A DNA stretch of 40,292 nt from CAZUMW01 sp964621615. Lineage in GTDB: Bacteria; Desulfobacterota; WTBG01; CAIYCZ01; CAIRTM01. The notes under the pieces were generated by a model. The model was not told the DNA's origin. It saw only the letters and a program-made list of their open reading frames with translations, and did no database searches. This document shows, one piece after another, positions 14,608-22,238 of the stretch (positions are counted from its first letter, which is position 1; every line of letters begins with the position of its first letter). The translations under genes and the position numbers were made by a program. The stretch covers positions 1 to 40,292 of the forward strand of contig CAZUMW010000042.1 of NCBI GenBank assembly GCA_964621615.1. Direction: 5' to 3'.

Positions 14608-15390
14608 ATGCCCGCCACAGCAATTATTAACATGCGTGCTTTGACCGGTGGCCGGATGCCTCGTTCATTTCACTGTCTGGTGCACCCGCTTTTTCTCGAT
14701 AGAATTTCAGAAGCTGATGCTGATCTTGGAAAAGCCCTTCATGATTCAGGCGGCATGGCACCCTATTCAATATCTCCTGTGATGGGGAAAAAAATCAAGG
14801 GTTCAGTGCTTGCCGGTGAAAGTTACTGGGTTCGTATTTGTATGCTTGACGAGACACTGGAAGATGCATTCTTACGCACGCTTGAAAAAGGGTTTTGGAA
14901 TGAACCGCTGTATTTTGGAGAACTTTCGTTTATGGTTGAGGATGTTGTGCTGGGAGAACAGGATGGAAACGTCTGGTCCGGCAGAACAACCTATCAGGAG
15001 TTGGGTATGAATTCTTGCGGTAGAGAAAAAATATCTTTGCGCTTTGCCAGCCCCACATCGTTTAAGCGCGGGGATATGCATTATCCCTTGCCTGAACCGG
15101 TGCTTGTATTTCATAATCTCATTAAGCGCTGGAACGCTTTTTCGCCACCAGGCTTCAAAGCGCCGGATGATTTAAACTTTGTAAGCTTTTCTTTTTTGGA
15201 TATACGGACTGAAAGGTACTCGTTGCGAAAAGGAGGGACCGTATTGGGGTTTGTTGGTGATGTAACATTGCATTTTAATGTAAAAGATAAACCCGCACAT
15301 TATTTTGGTGCTATTCTTGATTTCGCCTTCTATTCCGGCATCGGTGTGAAAACAACACAGGGTATGGGTATGTGCCGGGTTATCGGGTAA
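14608..15390 (+). CDS. cas6: Cas6 crRNA-processing endoribonuclease
   Basis: The ATG at 14608 follows TGGAGAAG and comes 2 nt after the cas3' stop. The 260-residue protein has a double RAMP fold. The N terminus RSFHCLVHPLFLDRISEADA has histidines that could be catalytic. The C terminus DFAFYSGIGVKTTQGMGMCR is the glycine-rich loop typical of Cas6. It would cut the repeat transcript so that the last eight bases (ATTGAAAC) remain as the 5' handle of each crRNA, the usual pattern for this repeat type. The array repeat can form a 5-bp stem (TCCCT/AGGGA), which may be its recognition structure. Confidence 0.82.
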   Translation: MPATAIINMRALTGGRMPRSFHCLVHPLFLDRISEADADLGKALHDSGGMAPYSISPVMGKKIKGSVLAGESYWVRICMLDETLEDAFLRTLEKGFWNEPLYFGELSFMVEDVVLGEQDGNVWSGRTTYQELGMNSCGREKISLRFASPTSFKRGDMHYPLPEPVLVFHNLIKRWNAFSPPGFKAPDDLNFVSFSFLDIRTERYSLRKGGTVLGFVGDVTLHFNVKDKPAHYFGAILDFAFYSGIGVKTTQGMGMCRVIG

Positions 15391-15405
15391 AAAAACGAGG
15401 TATGT

Positions 15406-15726
15406 ATGCTCAGTTTTAATGAAAAAACCGTTTTATCTAAATTGAAAGAGCGAATAAAAGAAGAATGTCCCGGTTTGGAACTGCGGTTGTATGGTTCACG
15501 TGCGAGAGGAGATAATGAATATGATTCCGACTATGACATTTTAATCATTGTTCCGAATCTGACAAAAGAAGTCAAAAATAGAATAAGACATATCGTATGG
15601 GAAACAGGGTTAAATAACGATATGTTTATTTCAGCGCTTATCGTGAGCCAAAGCGAATGGTATGAATCTCCTTTGCGTGTTTCGCCGCTTAAAAAGACAA
15701 TTGATCGTGAGGGTGTTCTTCTATGA
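15406..15726 (+). CDS. Minimal nucleotidyltransferase (MntA-type antitoxin) inside the cas operon
   Basis: This 106-residue protein of the MNT family carries LRLYGSRARGDNEYDSDYDI followed by LIIV. G30-S31 and D42-x-D44 form the nucleotide- and metal-binding motif GS-x-A-R-G...SD-x-D. A third acidic residue lies in NNDMFISALIV. In MntA-HepT pairs the nucleotidyltransferase modifies the HEPN toxin by adding nucleotides and so neutralises it. It starts 15 nt after cas6, and its stop overlaps the start of the HEPN gene by 4 bp. The pair is thus part of the cas operon and not a separate insertion with its own promoter. The motif looks catalytically competent. Confidence 0.85.
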   Translation: MLSFNEKTVLSKLKERIKEECPGLELRLYGSRARGDNEYDSDYDILIIVPNLTKEVKNRIRHIVWETGLNNDMFISALIVSQSEWYESPLRVSPLKKTIDREGVLL

Positions 15727-16115
15727 ATGAAAAAACAGAACTTATTGGATATCGGCTGAAACAGGCAGAGGAAACTCTTCAGACTGCTCGTTTTTTATTG
15801 CAGAACCGACAGGATATGCAGGCGATAGCAAACCGTTTATATTATGCCTGTTTCTATTCTTTGTTAGCGTTGCTTGTTGAAAAGGAAATCGGCACTTCCA
15901 AACTCTATGGAGTCATTTCTGCTTTTGACAGAGAATTTGTTAAGACAGGTATTTTCGAAAAAGAGGATTCAAAAACCGTCCATGAGGCATTCGATGTCAG
16001 GCAGGAGTATGATTACAAGGAATTTGTGACCTATGATATGGAAAGTATTGAATCCCTGTATGTGCGTGTTGAGGGGCTTGTCAATAAAGTTATCAACAAT
16101 TTAAAACCGGCTTGA
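15723..16115 (+). CDS. HEPN-domain protein (HepT-like toxin) inside the cas operon
   Basis: This 130-residue all-helical protein has the HEPN signature RLKQAEETLQTARFLLQN, later IANRLYYACFYSLLALLVEK, and the C-terminal AFDVRQEYDYKEFV. HEPN proteins paired with MNT partners are often RNases or RNA-binding toxins. The usual R-x4-6-H catalytic motif is not obvious: after the conserved Arg comes QEYDY with no His in range. It may therefore belong to the second HEPN/MNT class or act without the classic nuclease centre. Start overlap with the nucleotidyltransferase gene (ATGA) and a 1-nt gap to cas4-cas1 show tight coupling on both sides. Confidence 0.8.
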   Translation: MNEKTELIGYRLKQAEETLQTARFLLQNRQDMQAIANRLYYACFYSLLALLVEKEIGTSKLYGVISAFDREFVKTGIFEKEDSKTVHEAFDVRQEYDYKEFVTYDMESIESLYVRVEGLVNKVINNLKPA

Positions 16116-16116
16116 T

Positions 16117-17778
16117 ATGGATAAAACCGTCGAGCTTATTTCTGTTTCCTATCTTAATGCCTGTGTTTACTGTCCGAGGAGATTTTTCCTTGAGTACGTC
16201 CGGGGTATGTTTGAAGACAATGAAGATACCGAATCCGGCCGCAGTCTGCACAAAAATGTTGATGCAGCCGATCGGGAGGCGCGGCCGCGAAGGAAAGATG
16301 AGTTTGTTCATTGCAGGTCGGTTCGGCTTTCATGCACCAATTTGGGTATAACCGCAAGGCTTGATCTTATTGAATCAAAAGATGACGGACAGTACTATCC
16401 GGTCGAATACAAAAAGGGAAAGAAACTGAAAAACCGGGAGCCATGGATCAATGATCAGGTACAGCTGTGTGCCCAGGCTTTGCTTATGGAAAGAAACGGT
16501 ATGGGAATCCCCGCTTATGGATATATTTACCATATCGGTTCACGGGCGCGCACCGAAATAAGGATAACCGAAGAACTGATAGAGAAAACCCACTCAACGA
16601 TCAGCCTTTGCAGGGAAATCAGCGCAGGTGACCAAGTTCCCCCTCTTGCTTCAAACAGAAACAAATGTTTCGGTTGTTCGCTTAACGCAATTTGTCTGCC
16701 GGAAGAAGAGGAGGTCCTGAGCGGGCGCAAACAAAATGCCAGGCTTGTTCTTACCCCCTCGCTTGAGGGGGATCTATTGTATGTGGATACCATTGGTGCC
16801 TATGTGGGGCTTTCCGCAGGTGTGCTGAAAATTTCAGAACCGGGGGGTGCCGAAATCGGCAGCGCATCCCTTGAAACATTGAAAGAGGTTGTCCTGTGCG
16901 GGCCGGTAAATTCTACCACCCAGGTTGTGCATGAGTGTTTGAAAAATAATATACCGCTGCATTACCTTAATTTTCACGGCGGATATCTTGGTTCATGTAC
17001 CCCCCTTTTCAGCGGCAACGGTTTGCTGCGAGAGGCGCAGTGGCGGTTGCATTTTGACAATAAACGATGCCTTGAAGTAGCACGTGAAATCGTGTGCGCT
17101 AAAATTGTCAATATGCGAACCTTAATGATGCGCTATCTGCGAGACGACCGAACCCGTGAGGATACTGTTAATTTTCGCAGGCTGAATTATCACCGCAAAG
17201 ATGCAGAACGGGCTTCTGACCGGGAAAGCATGCGGGGATTTGAAGGGATAAGCAGCCGCCTGTATTTCAGCGGTTTCTCCCGGTTTGTTAAACCGGAGCG
17301 CCGGGAATTTTTTGGTTTTTCGGATCGCAATCGCAGACCGCCTCGTGACCCGGTAAATGCATTACTCAGCTTCGGGTACAGTCTCCTTGCAAAAGATTGT
17401 GCCGGTGCAGCCATGCGAGTCGGATTTGATCCGTATTGTGGATTTTATCACACTATGAAATACGGCAGACCCGCACTTGCCTTGGATATCATGGAACTGT
17501 TTCGGCAGCCGGTAGTTGATTCTGCCGTTCTGTCGGCAATAAACAACGGTGTGTTTAAGGAATCCGATTTTTACCGTTTTCAAAAGGTATGTTATTTGAA
17601 CGGACGGGGCCGGAAAAAATTTCTGGCCCATTATGAGATGCGCAAAAAAGATATGGTGACGCATCCTACGTTTCATTACCGGTTAAGCTACGAGCGGACG
17701 ATCGAGCTGCAGTACCGTTTGCTGGGCAAGTTTCTCCTGGGGGAAATAGAATCATTCCAAGGGTTTCACATTCGATGA
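16117..17778 (+). CDS. cas4-cas1: Cas4-Cas1 fusion, spacer acquisition
   Basis: This 553-residue fusion has two parts. Residues 1-200 are Cas4: C16 and C19 (NACVYCPRRFFLEYVRG), then the RecB-type nuclease residues D83, E97 and K99 (ITARLDLIES, PVEYKKGKKL), then C184, C187 and C193 (NKCFGCSLNAIC) for the Fe-S cluster. From about residue 205 follows Cas1, the integrase, with catalytic E376 (MRGFEGISSRLYF), H445 (GFYHTMKYGRPALALD) and E460 (LDIMELFR). Cas4 trims prespacers and defines the PAM-proximal end; Cas1 with Cas2 inserts them at the leader. Such fusions are best known from subtype I-G and some I-B loci, so one beside a Csc2-like Cas7 is unusual. It overlaps cas2 by 4 bp. Confidence 0.92.
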   Translation: MDKTVELISVSYLNACVYCPRRFFLEYVRGMFEDNEDTESGRSLHKNVDAADREARPRRKDEFVHCRSVRLSCTNLGITARLDLIESKDDGQYYPVEYKKGKKLKNREPWINDQVQLCAQALLMERNGMGIPAYGYIYHIGSRARTEIRITEELIEKTHSTISLCREISAGDQVPPLASNRNKCFGCSLNAICLPEEEEVLSGRKQNARLVLTPSLEGDLLYVDTIGAYVGLSAGVLKISEPGGAEIGSASLETLKEVVLCGPVNSTTQVVHECLKNNIPLHYLNFHGGYLGSCTPLFSGNGLLREAQWRLHFDNKRCLEVAREIVCAKIVNMRTLMMRYLRDDRTREDTVNFRRLNYHRKDAERASDRESMRGFEGISSRLYFSGFSRFVKPERREFFGFSDRNRRPPRDPVNALLSFGYSLLAKDCAGAAMRVGFDPYCGFYHTMKYGRPALALDIMELFRQPVVDSAVLSAINNGVFKESDFYRFQKVCYLNGRGRKKFLAHYEMRKKDMVTHPTFHYRLSYERTIELQYRLLGKFLLGEIESFQGFHIR

Positions 17779-18056
17779 AAAAGAATTACATAGTCGGATA
17801 TGATATCTCAGATCAGCGCCGTCTTGCACGGGTTGCAAAAGTAATGAAATCTTTCGGCGGGCGGATTCAATACAGTTTTTTTCATTGTTTTATTTCGGAC
17901 AGCCAGAAAAAGAAAATGCTTGAACGCCTTAAAAAAGAAATACACCAGCAGGAAGATCAGGTTGTGGTTATTCCGGTTACCGAAAGACAGCTAAATGAAA
18001 TAGAATGTGTCGGCTATAAGCTGAACCTTCAGGCCGAAGGTATTATTATTGTCTAA
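17775..18056 (+). CDS. cas2: Cas2
   Basis: This 93-residue ferredoxin-fold protein begins MKKNYIVGYDISDQRRLARV, with the conserved Asp D10 after the first beta strand. FSFF-like strand QYSFFHCFISD and a C-terminal beta strand EGIIIV complete the fold. Cas2 dimers bridge two Cas1 dimers in the spacer-integration complex. The start overlaps the cas4-cas1 stop (ATGA). It is the last gene of the operon, 192 nt before the first repeat of the array. Confidence 0.9.
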   Translation: MKKNYIVGYDISDQRRLARVAKVMKSFGGRIQYSFFHCFISDSQKKKMLERLKKEIHQQEDQVVVIPVTERQLNEIECVGYKLNLQAEGIIIV

Positions 18057-18248
18057 AATCGCGGGAGGTGTCGGAGAATGAAAAACCCGGCAACCGCCCG
18101 CAATGAGAAAAGATGTTGATTTTAGTATGTTTTTATGGGGTGAGGAAGCATGTTTGCTCCAGTTCGGATCAGGATTATATTGAAAGACAAACACCTCTCG
18201 AAAAATATCAGTAAACGTATTGAAAAAAGAGGTTGGAGTGGCGGCGCT
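18057..18248 (+). promoter_or_regulatory. CRISPR leader
   Basis: This 192-nt stretch separates cas2 from the first repeat and becomes A+T-rich toward the array, as leaders do. TTGAAA (18180-18185), a 17-nt spacer and AAATAT (18203-18208) are a weak candidate for the array promoter. The leader side is inferred from the position of cas2 and from the orientation of the repeat's ATTGAAAC end. Confidence 0.5.
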
Positions 18249-19663
18249 GTTACATAAAATGAATTCCCTGAAAGGGATTGAAACTACTCTCTGCCGGCGC
18301 ATGTGATAGTAAATTGCGGCGTTACATAAAATGAATTCCCTGAAAGGGATTGAAACGTGGTTGGTATCAAGACTGGCGATGAGGGCAGAAAGAGTTACAT
18401 AAAATGAATTCCCTGAAAGGGATTGAAACGAACCGATGTTCCGGTGTCATGCCTAATTTTTTGCAGGTTACATAAAATGAATTCCCTGAAAGGGATTGAA
18501 ACATAGAATACCGTTGGAGCAGCGGGAATTGACGCCTGGTTACATAAAATGAATTCCCTGAAAGGGATTGAAACCCTGACACTTCAGCAACTTCTTGTTC
18601 TCTGCTTGCCCCGTTACATAAAATGAATTCCCTGAAAGGGATTGAAACTACAGTACCAGCCGCGATCATGTTGTGTGCTTTAATTGGTTACATAAAATGA
18701 ATTCCCTGAAAGGGATTGAAACTCGTTTGGAAACCAGGGCGAGGTGATCGCAGAATACGGTTACATAAAATGAATTCCCTGAAAGGGATTGAAACATCAG
18801 AGCTTCGCGTGGGGCGTGGATTTCTACTACGGTTACATAAAATGAATTCCCTGAAAGGGATTGAAACTTCTCAGCTCAGGTACCCGAACGGATCAATAAT
18901 CCGGTTACATAAAATGAATTCCCTGAAAGGGATTGAAACCTGTCTTTCTGACCGTTCCCCCGCTTTCTCTGCTGCGTTACATAAAATGAATTCCCTGAAA
19001 GGGATTGAAACATACGCATCCATAAGTTTTTTCATGTATGTGTTTGTCAGGTTACATAAAATGAATTCCCTGAAAGGGATTGAAACATCAAAGTAGAGGC
19101 GATCTTGGGGGATGGGTACACGTTACATAAAATGAATTCCCTGAAAGGGATTGAAACCGAACATAAGCCTTCTTCCGGATGATCTTTTATATCGTTACAT
19201 AAAATGAATTCCCTGAAAGGGATTGAAACGTAATATTGCAGATTTAAACGCACCTGCGCGGGCGAGTTACATAAAATGAATTCCCTGAAAGGGATTGAAA
19301 CGAGCTCCCAGCCATTCACTTTTCTGCTTTTCTTTGCGTTACATAAAATGAATTCCCTGAAAGGGATTGAAACGAGCTCCCAGCCATTCACTTTTCTGCT
19401 TTTCTTTGCGTTACATAAAATGAATTCCCTGAAAGGGATTGAAACTGAGTAGCGCAATCCCTTAGAATTGTTTAATATCCATGTTACATAAAATGAATTC
19501 CCTGAAAGGGATTGAAACTTAGAATCAGACGACGGGAAGGCGCAAGATCGCGCCATGTTACATAAAATGAATTCCCTGAAAGGGATTGAAACTGTTTTAG
19601 TCAGCAATGAAACCCAACTTTTTTGCCGTTACATAAAATGAATTCCCTGAAAGGGATTGAAAC
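18249..19663 (+). CRISPR. CRISPR array, 20 repeats of 36 bp and 19 spacers
   Basis: The repeat begins GTTACATAAAATG and ends CCTGAAAGGGATTGAAAC, 36 nt in total. Twenty copies start at 18249, 18321, 18394, 18467, 18539, 18613, 18687, 18760, 18832, 18904, 18976, 19051, 19122, 19194, 19266, 19338, 19410, 19483, 19557 and 19628. All copies, including the last, appear identical by eye, so there is no degenerate terminal repeat. Spacers are 35-39 nt, mostly 36-37. Spacers 15 (19302-19337) and 16 (19374-19409) are identical. The repeat has a small internal stem (TCCCT-GAA-AGGGA) and the ATTGAAAC 3' end of type I repeats processed by Cas6. The array lies downstream of cas2 on the same strand. Confidence 0.98.
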
Positions 19664-19675
19664 TACAAATATATC

Positions 19676-19938
19676 GGGAAAAAAAGTGGGGACGTCCATA
19701 AACAAATAAAATAGATTGGGAGCATGTTTGTCATAAGTATAGCCGTATGTCGCGAAAAAAAATTAGGCGGCATCCTGAATTGGTTGATATGGTAAAGCTT
19801 TTTTTGGGGGTGTGATAAATTTCAGTCTCTCAGGAGGGGAGGCAATATGGCGGATGACTGCTGTGCTGAGAATAAAAATCTCCCCTAACCCCTCTTTTTC
19901 AAAGAGGGGAATATTTAAAACTCATCAAGTCGGGAATA
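19676..19938. repeat. Long direct repeat R1
   Basis: This is the first of three related blocks (with 20588-20960 and 21861-22097). It begins GGGAAAAAAAGTGGGGACGT, passes through a gene-like segment (minor frame CHKYSRMSRKKIRRHPELVD) and a GGAGGGGAGGCAATATGGCG segment, and ends after the inverted repeat CCCCTCTTT-TTC-AAAGAGGGG (19889-19909). It directly follows the CRISPR array and fills most of the gap before the next gene. No intact gene is seen inside it. Confidence 0.7.
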
Positions 19939-19998
19939 ATGAACGGGCGCACGTGGCCGCGGCTTTTTACGGGCCGAGTGAAGCGGCAGGATATGTGG

Positions 19999-20262
19999 TT
20001 ATTCGTAGTGAGTCCACATGCGAATGATTTTAACCGCCTCGTCTTTTTTGATGATCTGGTAGACCAAACGGTGTTGTATATTAATACGGCGGGAATAAGC
20101 ACCCGCTAAATCTCCAATAAGTTTTTCATATGGCGGGGGAGTTTGAAGGGGATTTGACTGCAAAATCTGTAAGAGCTCCTCAACTTTGTCACGAAGCCCT
20201 GCAGCAACAATTTTTTTTGCATCCCTTTGGGCTTGTCTGGTGAAATAAAGTTGCCAACTCAC
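19999..20262 (-). CDS. yoeB: YoeB/Txe-family toxin
   Basis: This 87-residue protein of the RelE superfamily begins SWQLYFTRQAQRDAKKIVAA and ends KIIRMWTHYE, the YoeB/Txe hallmark end. The middle LIGDLAGAYSRRINIQHRLV carries the basic residues of the RNase centre. YoeB toxins bind the ribosome and cleave mRNA in the A site. The ATG overlaps the stop of the antitoxin gene by 4 bp. The catalytic C-terminal residues are intact, so it looks functional. The module sits between two long direct repeats just after the CRISPR array. Confidence 0.9.
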   Translation of the reverse strand: MSWQLYFTRQAQRDAKKIVAAGLRDKVEELLQILQSNPLQTPPPYEKLIGDLAGAYSRRINIQHRLVYQIIKKDEAVKIIRMWTHYE

Positions 20263-20501
20263 CAGTCAAGTCTTTTTTTGCATTTTGATACGGGCGTTTC
20301 CAATCCATCTCGTATAGATTCTCTCATCCCCGGTATTGAAAGCAGATAAATTGTTTCCTGAATTGAGTTCCAGTCCTCTTCTGAAAGCAACACGGCATTT
20401 GACCTTTTGCCGGTAATAGTAATCGGCTGATGGGAAGAGGCCGCTTCATCTATTAATTTGTAGAGTTTTGATCGAGCTTCGGTTGCAGATAATGTTGCCA
20501 T
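20259..20501 (-). CDS. yefM: Phd/YefM-family antitoxin
   Basis: I start this at the ATG at 20501, which follows AGGAG at good spacing, giving 80 residues; an ATG at 20516 would add five residues. The N terminus MATLSATEARSKLYKLIDEA is the Phd/YefM DNA-binding fold, followed by ITGKRSNAVLLSEEDWNSIQ. The C terminus is the toxin-binding tail. It should bind YoeB and repress the shared promoter; a perfect 16-bp palindrome lies 39 nt upstream of the start codon. Confidence 0.9.
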   Translation of the reverse strand: MATLSATEARSKLYKLIDEAASSHQPITITGKRSNAVLLSEEDWNSIQETIYLLSIPGMRESIRDGLETPVSKCKKRLDW

Positions 20502-20539
20502 ATATTTCTCCTGCAAAAGGTTTTATCATATAATAAAAA

Positions 20540-20555
20540 GTACGTTATAACGTAC
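20540..20555. promoter_or_regulatory. Perfect palindrome, probable YefM operator
   Basis: GTACGTTATAACGTAC at 20540-20555 is a perfect 16-bp palindrome lying upstream of the antitoxin gene. YefM/YoeB operators are known to be short palindromes that contain a TGTACA-like or TACGTA-like core. The A+T-rich flanks (TATAATAAAAA next to it) can supply the -10 region. Confidence 0.6.
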
Positions 20556-20587
20556 GCAAAGTCAAGTATTAATAATATTTCCACATA

Positions 20588-20960
20588 GGGAAAAAAAGTG
20601 GGACATCCATAATTAAATAAAATGCATTGGGAGCATGTTTGTCATAAGTACAGCCGCATGCCGCGAAAAAAAATAAGGCGGCATCCTGAATTGGTTGATA
20701 TGATATGGTAAAGCTATTCTGGCGGTGTGATTACTTTCAGTCTCCCAGGAGGGGGGGCAATATGGCGGATGATTGCTGCGATGAAGAATAAAAATCTCCC
20801 CTAATCCCTCTTTGGAAAAGAGGGGAATGTTTAAAAACCAAATAAGTCGGGAATGACAGGCGTACTGTTTTAGTTAAATCAGATTCTGAAACCGTCGTGA
20901 CCGGAAAAGATAAAAAACCTTGATTGCCCGGACGGAGCCGCGGCAATGACTGCCGGGCTG
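20588..20960. repeat. Long direct repeat R2
   Basis: The left two thirds (20588-20855) match R1 at 19676-19938, including GGGAAAAAAAGTGGGA, the CGGCATCCTGAATTGGTTGA segment and the inverted repeat CCCTCTTT-GGA-AAAGAGGG (20806-20824). The right part (20710-20960) matches R3, including TGACAGGCGTACTGTTTTAG and CCTTGATTGCCCGGACG. It is thus a composite that links the other two copies. It lies between the YefM-YoeB and the DUF433-DUF5615 modules. Confidence 0.7.
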
Positions 20961-21022
20961 GTGGGAGTCAAATAATTTTCCGGAGTCAAGGTCAGCTGCA
21001 AAAAATGAATAAGTTTTTTGTA

Positions 21023-21385
21023 TTACGGTAAAGGAAGGGGCCTTTGACGAATGCCGTCGCGTTCGACAACAGTAAAACGTGATGAAAGTGGAATATTGTC
21101 TTTTATTATATTTAGAATGATTTCGGCAGGCTCTGTCGGAGTAGCGGGATCGAACCGAAAATATACAACACCGTCCGGAGATAAATGCTGATGACGGTAG
21201 ATCAGCTCACCATAATCGCGGTCGAAAGTAAGTATAATAAGCTTTTCATCATGAGCGCGTTTTACTATTTCATGATCCCGCGCCCCCGGCATTTCTTCAA
21301 GCACGCTTTTAACAGCGCAGCCGCTGTTGCGAAGATGAACAATGGTTTGTAACGGTATGTTTTCGTTTGCGAGAAAATTAATCAT
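21023..21385 (-). CDS. DUF5615 PIN-like protein, probable toxin
   Basis: This 120-residue protein begins MINFLANENIPLQTIVHLRN with an acidic N-terminal motif, followed by IILTFDRDYGELIYRHQH and GVVYFRF. This is the DUF5615 pattern, a PIN/Mut7-C-like nuclease fold in which the N-terminal Asn/Glu and the internal D-R-D form the metal site. Such proteins are encoded with DUF433 partners and are taken to be VapC-like toxins. The ATG overlaps the stop of the DUF433 gene by 4 bp. The function is inferred from fold and gene pairing. Confidence 0.8.
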   Translation of the reverse strand: MINFLANENIPLQTIVHLRNSGCAVKSVLEEMPGARDHEIVKRAHDEKLIILTFDRDYGELIYRHQHLSPDGVVYFRFDPATPTEPAEIILNIIKDNIPLSSRFTVVERDGIRQRPLPLP

Positions 21386-21630
21386 GTATTGTCTGAAAGA
21401 AGTATGAAGCGTGATTCTTCACGCATGCAGTCTGCCGCGAAAGCAAAAACGGCATGCAGGCTTTCGGGGGTGAGATTAGGGTAGTTTTCCAGCACCTGCT
21501 GCTCTGTCCATCCGGAAGCAAAAAGCCCCATAATAAATTCTACGGAAAGACGTGTGTTGCGTACAACCGGTTTCCCGATCAGAATTTCAGGATCGGAATG
21601 AATGAATTTTTTCCAGTCCGCAGAGCACAT
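21382..21630 (-). CDS. DUF433 protein, probable antitoxin
   Basis: I start this at the ATG at 21630, which follows AGGAG at 5-nt spacing, giving 82 residues; an in-frame ATG at 21669 has no such site. The sequence IHSDPEILIGKPVVRNTRLS, then VEFIMGLFASGWTEQQVLEN and YPNLTPESLHAVFAFAAD, is the DUF433 signature, a winged or helix-turn-helix DNA-binding fold found with DUF5615 partners. It probably represses its own operon and neutralises the PIN-like protein encoded directly downstream. Confidence 0.82.
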   Translation of the reverse strand: MCSADWKKFIHSDPEILIGKPVVRNTRLSVEFIMGLFASGWTEQQVLENYPNLTPESLHAVFAFAADCMREESRFILLSDNT

Positions 21631-21860
21631 AGGGTCTCCTGATTTTGTTCCTATTAATGTTCTTTTCATATTAGCTTATGGTAAATAGTTCGTCAATCCG
21701 GAAAAAGACGGACAAGATTGTAGAAGTTGTATTAATGATATGGATTAATTGATATGAACGTGCACGGCTACGATGCATTTAACTACTACGCCGAAGCATA
21801 CTAAAAGCTTCGCCTGTCGGAGTTCCCGGCTGTATGTCGGAGAAGGCCATGGTTGTGATT

Positions 21861-22097
21861 CGGCGGTGTGATTACTTTCAGTCTCTCAGGAAGGGGGGGC
21901 AATATGGCGGATGCCTGCTGCGATGAAGAATAAAAATCGCCTCTAATCCCTCTTTGCAAAAGAGGGGAATTTTCAAAAACCGAATAAGTCGGGAATAACA
22001 GGCGTACTGTTTTAGATAAATCAGATTCTGAAACCGTTGTGACCGGAAAAGACAAAAAACCTTGATTGCCCGGACGCAGCCGTGCAATGACGGCCTG
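21861..22097. repeat. Long direct repeat R3
   Basis: This block matches the right part of R2: CGGCGGTGTGATTACTTTCA, GGGGGGGCAATATGGCGGAT, the inverted repeat CCCTCTTT-GCA-AAAGAGGG (21948-21966), ACAGGCGTACTGTTTTAG and CCTTGATTGCCCGGACG. The left part shared by R1 and R2 is missing. The 21631-21860 stretch before it shows no gene; it only has frame fragments too short to name. Confidence 0.7.
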
Positions 22098-22141
22098 GCG
22101 GGGGGCTAAACGTAGATCAACCGCAAAACGGAATAAATGTG

Positions 22142-22181
22142 AAGGTTATGGCCGGACAAAAATTTGTCCGGCCATAACCTT
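22142..22181. terminator. Perfect 19-bp hairpin ending the kor-hdr operon
   Basis: Positions 22142-22160 and 22163-22181 are perfectly complementary (arms start AAGGTTATGGCCGGAC and end GTCCGGCCATAACCTT, AA in the loop). The core is the same GGACAAA/TTTGTCC palindrome as in the REP-like repeats at 3578 and 4820. It lies 58 nt beyond the stop of the minus-strand operon and has a T-run on the plus side, so it can act in both directions. Confidence 0.65.
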
Positions 22182-22238
22182 TTTGTCAATTAAAGGTGTG
22201 TTCATGGAAAGAAGGGCACGCCCTTTTAATTAAGCCGG

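Noticed and set aside
18716..19096. Long open frame with a repeating HKMNSLKGIET motif, and matching minus-strand frames with FREFILCN
   Set aside because: These are translations of the 36-bp CRISPR repeats and spacers; the 72-74-nt period keeps frames open by chance.
18285..19627. Self-targeting spacers
   Set aside because: By eye, no spacer matches another part of this window; the rest of the genome cannot be judged.
19676..22097. Integron-like attC cassettes
   Set aside because: The repeats are long direct repeats with one short hairpin each. The core sites expected of attC (R', R'' pairs) and an integrase gene are not visible.
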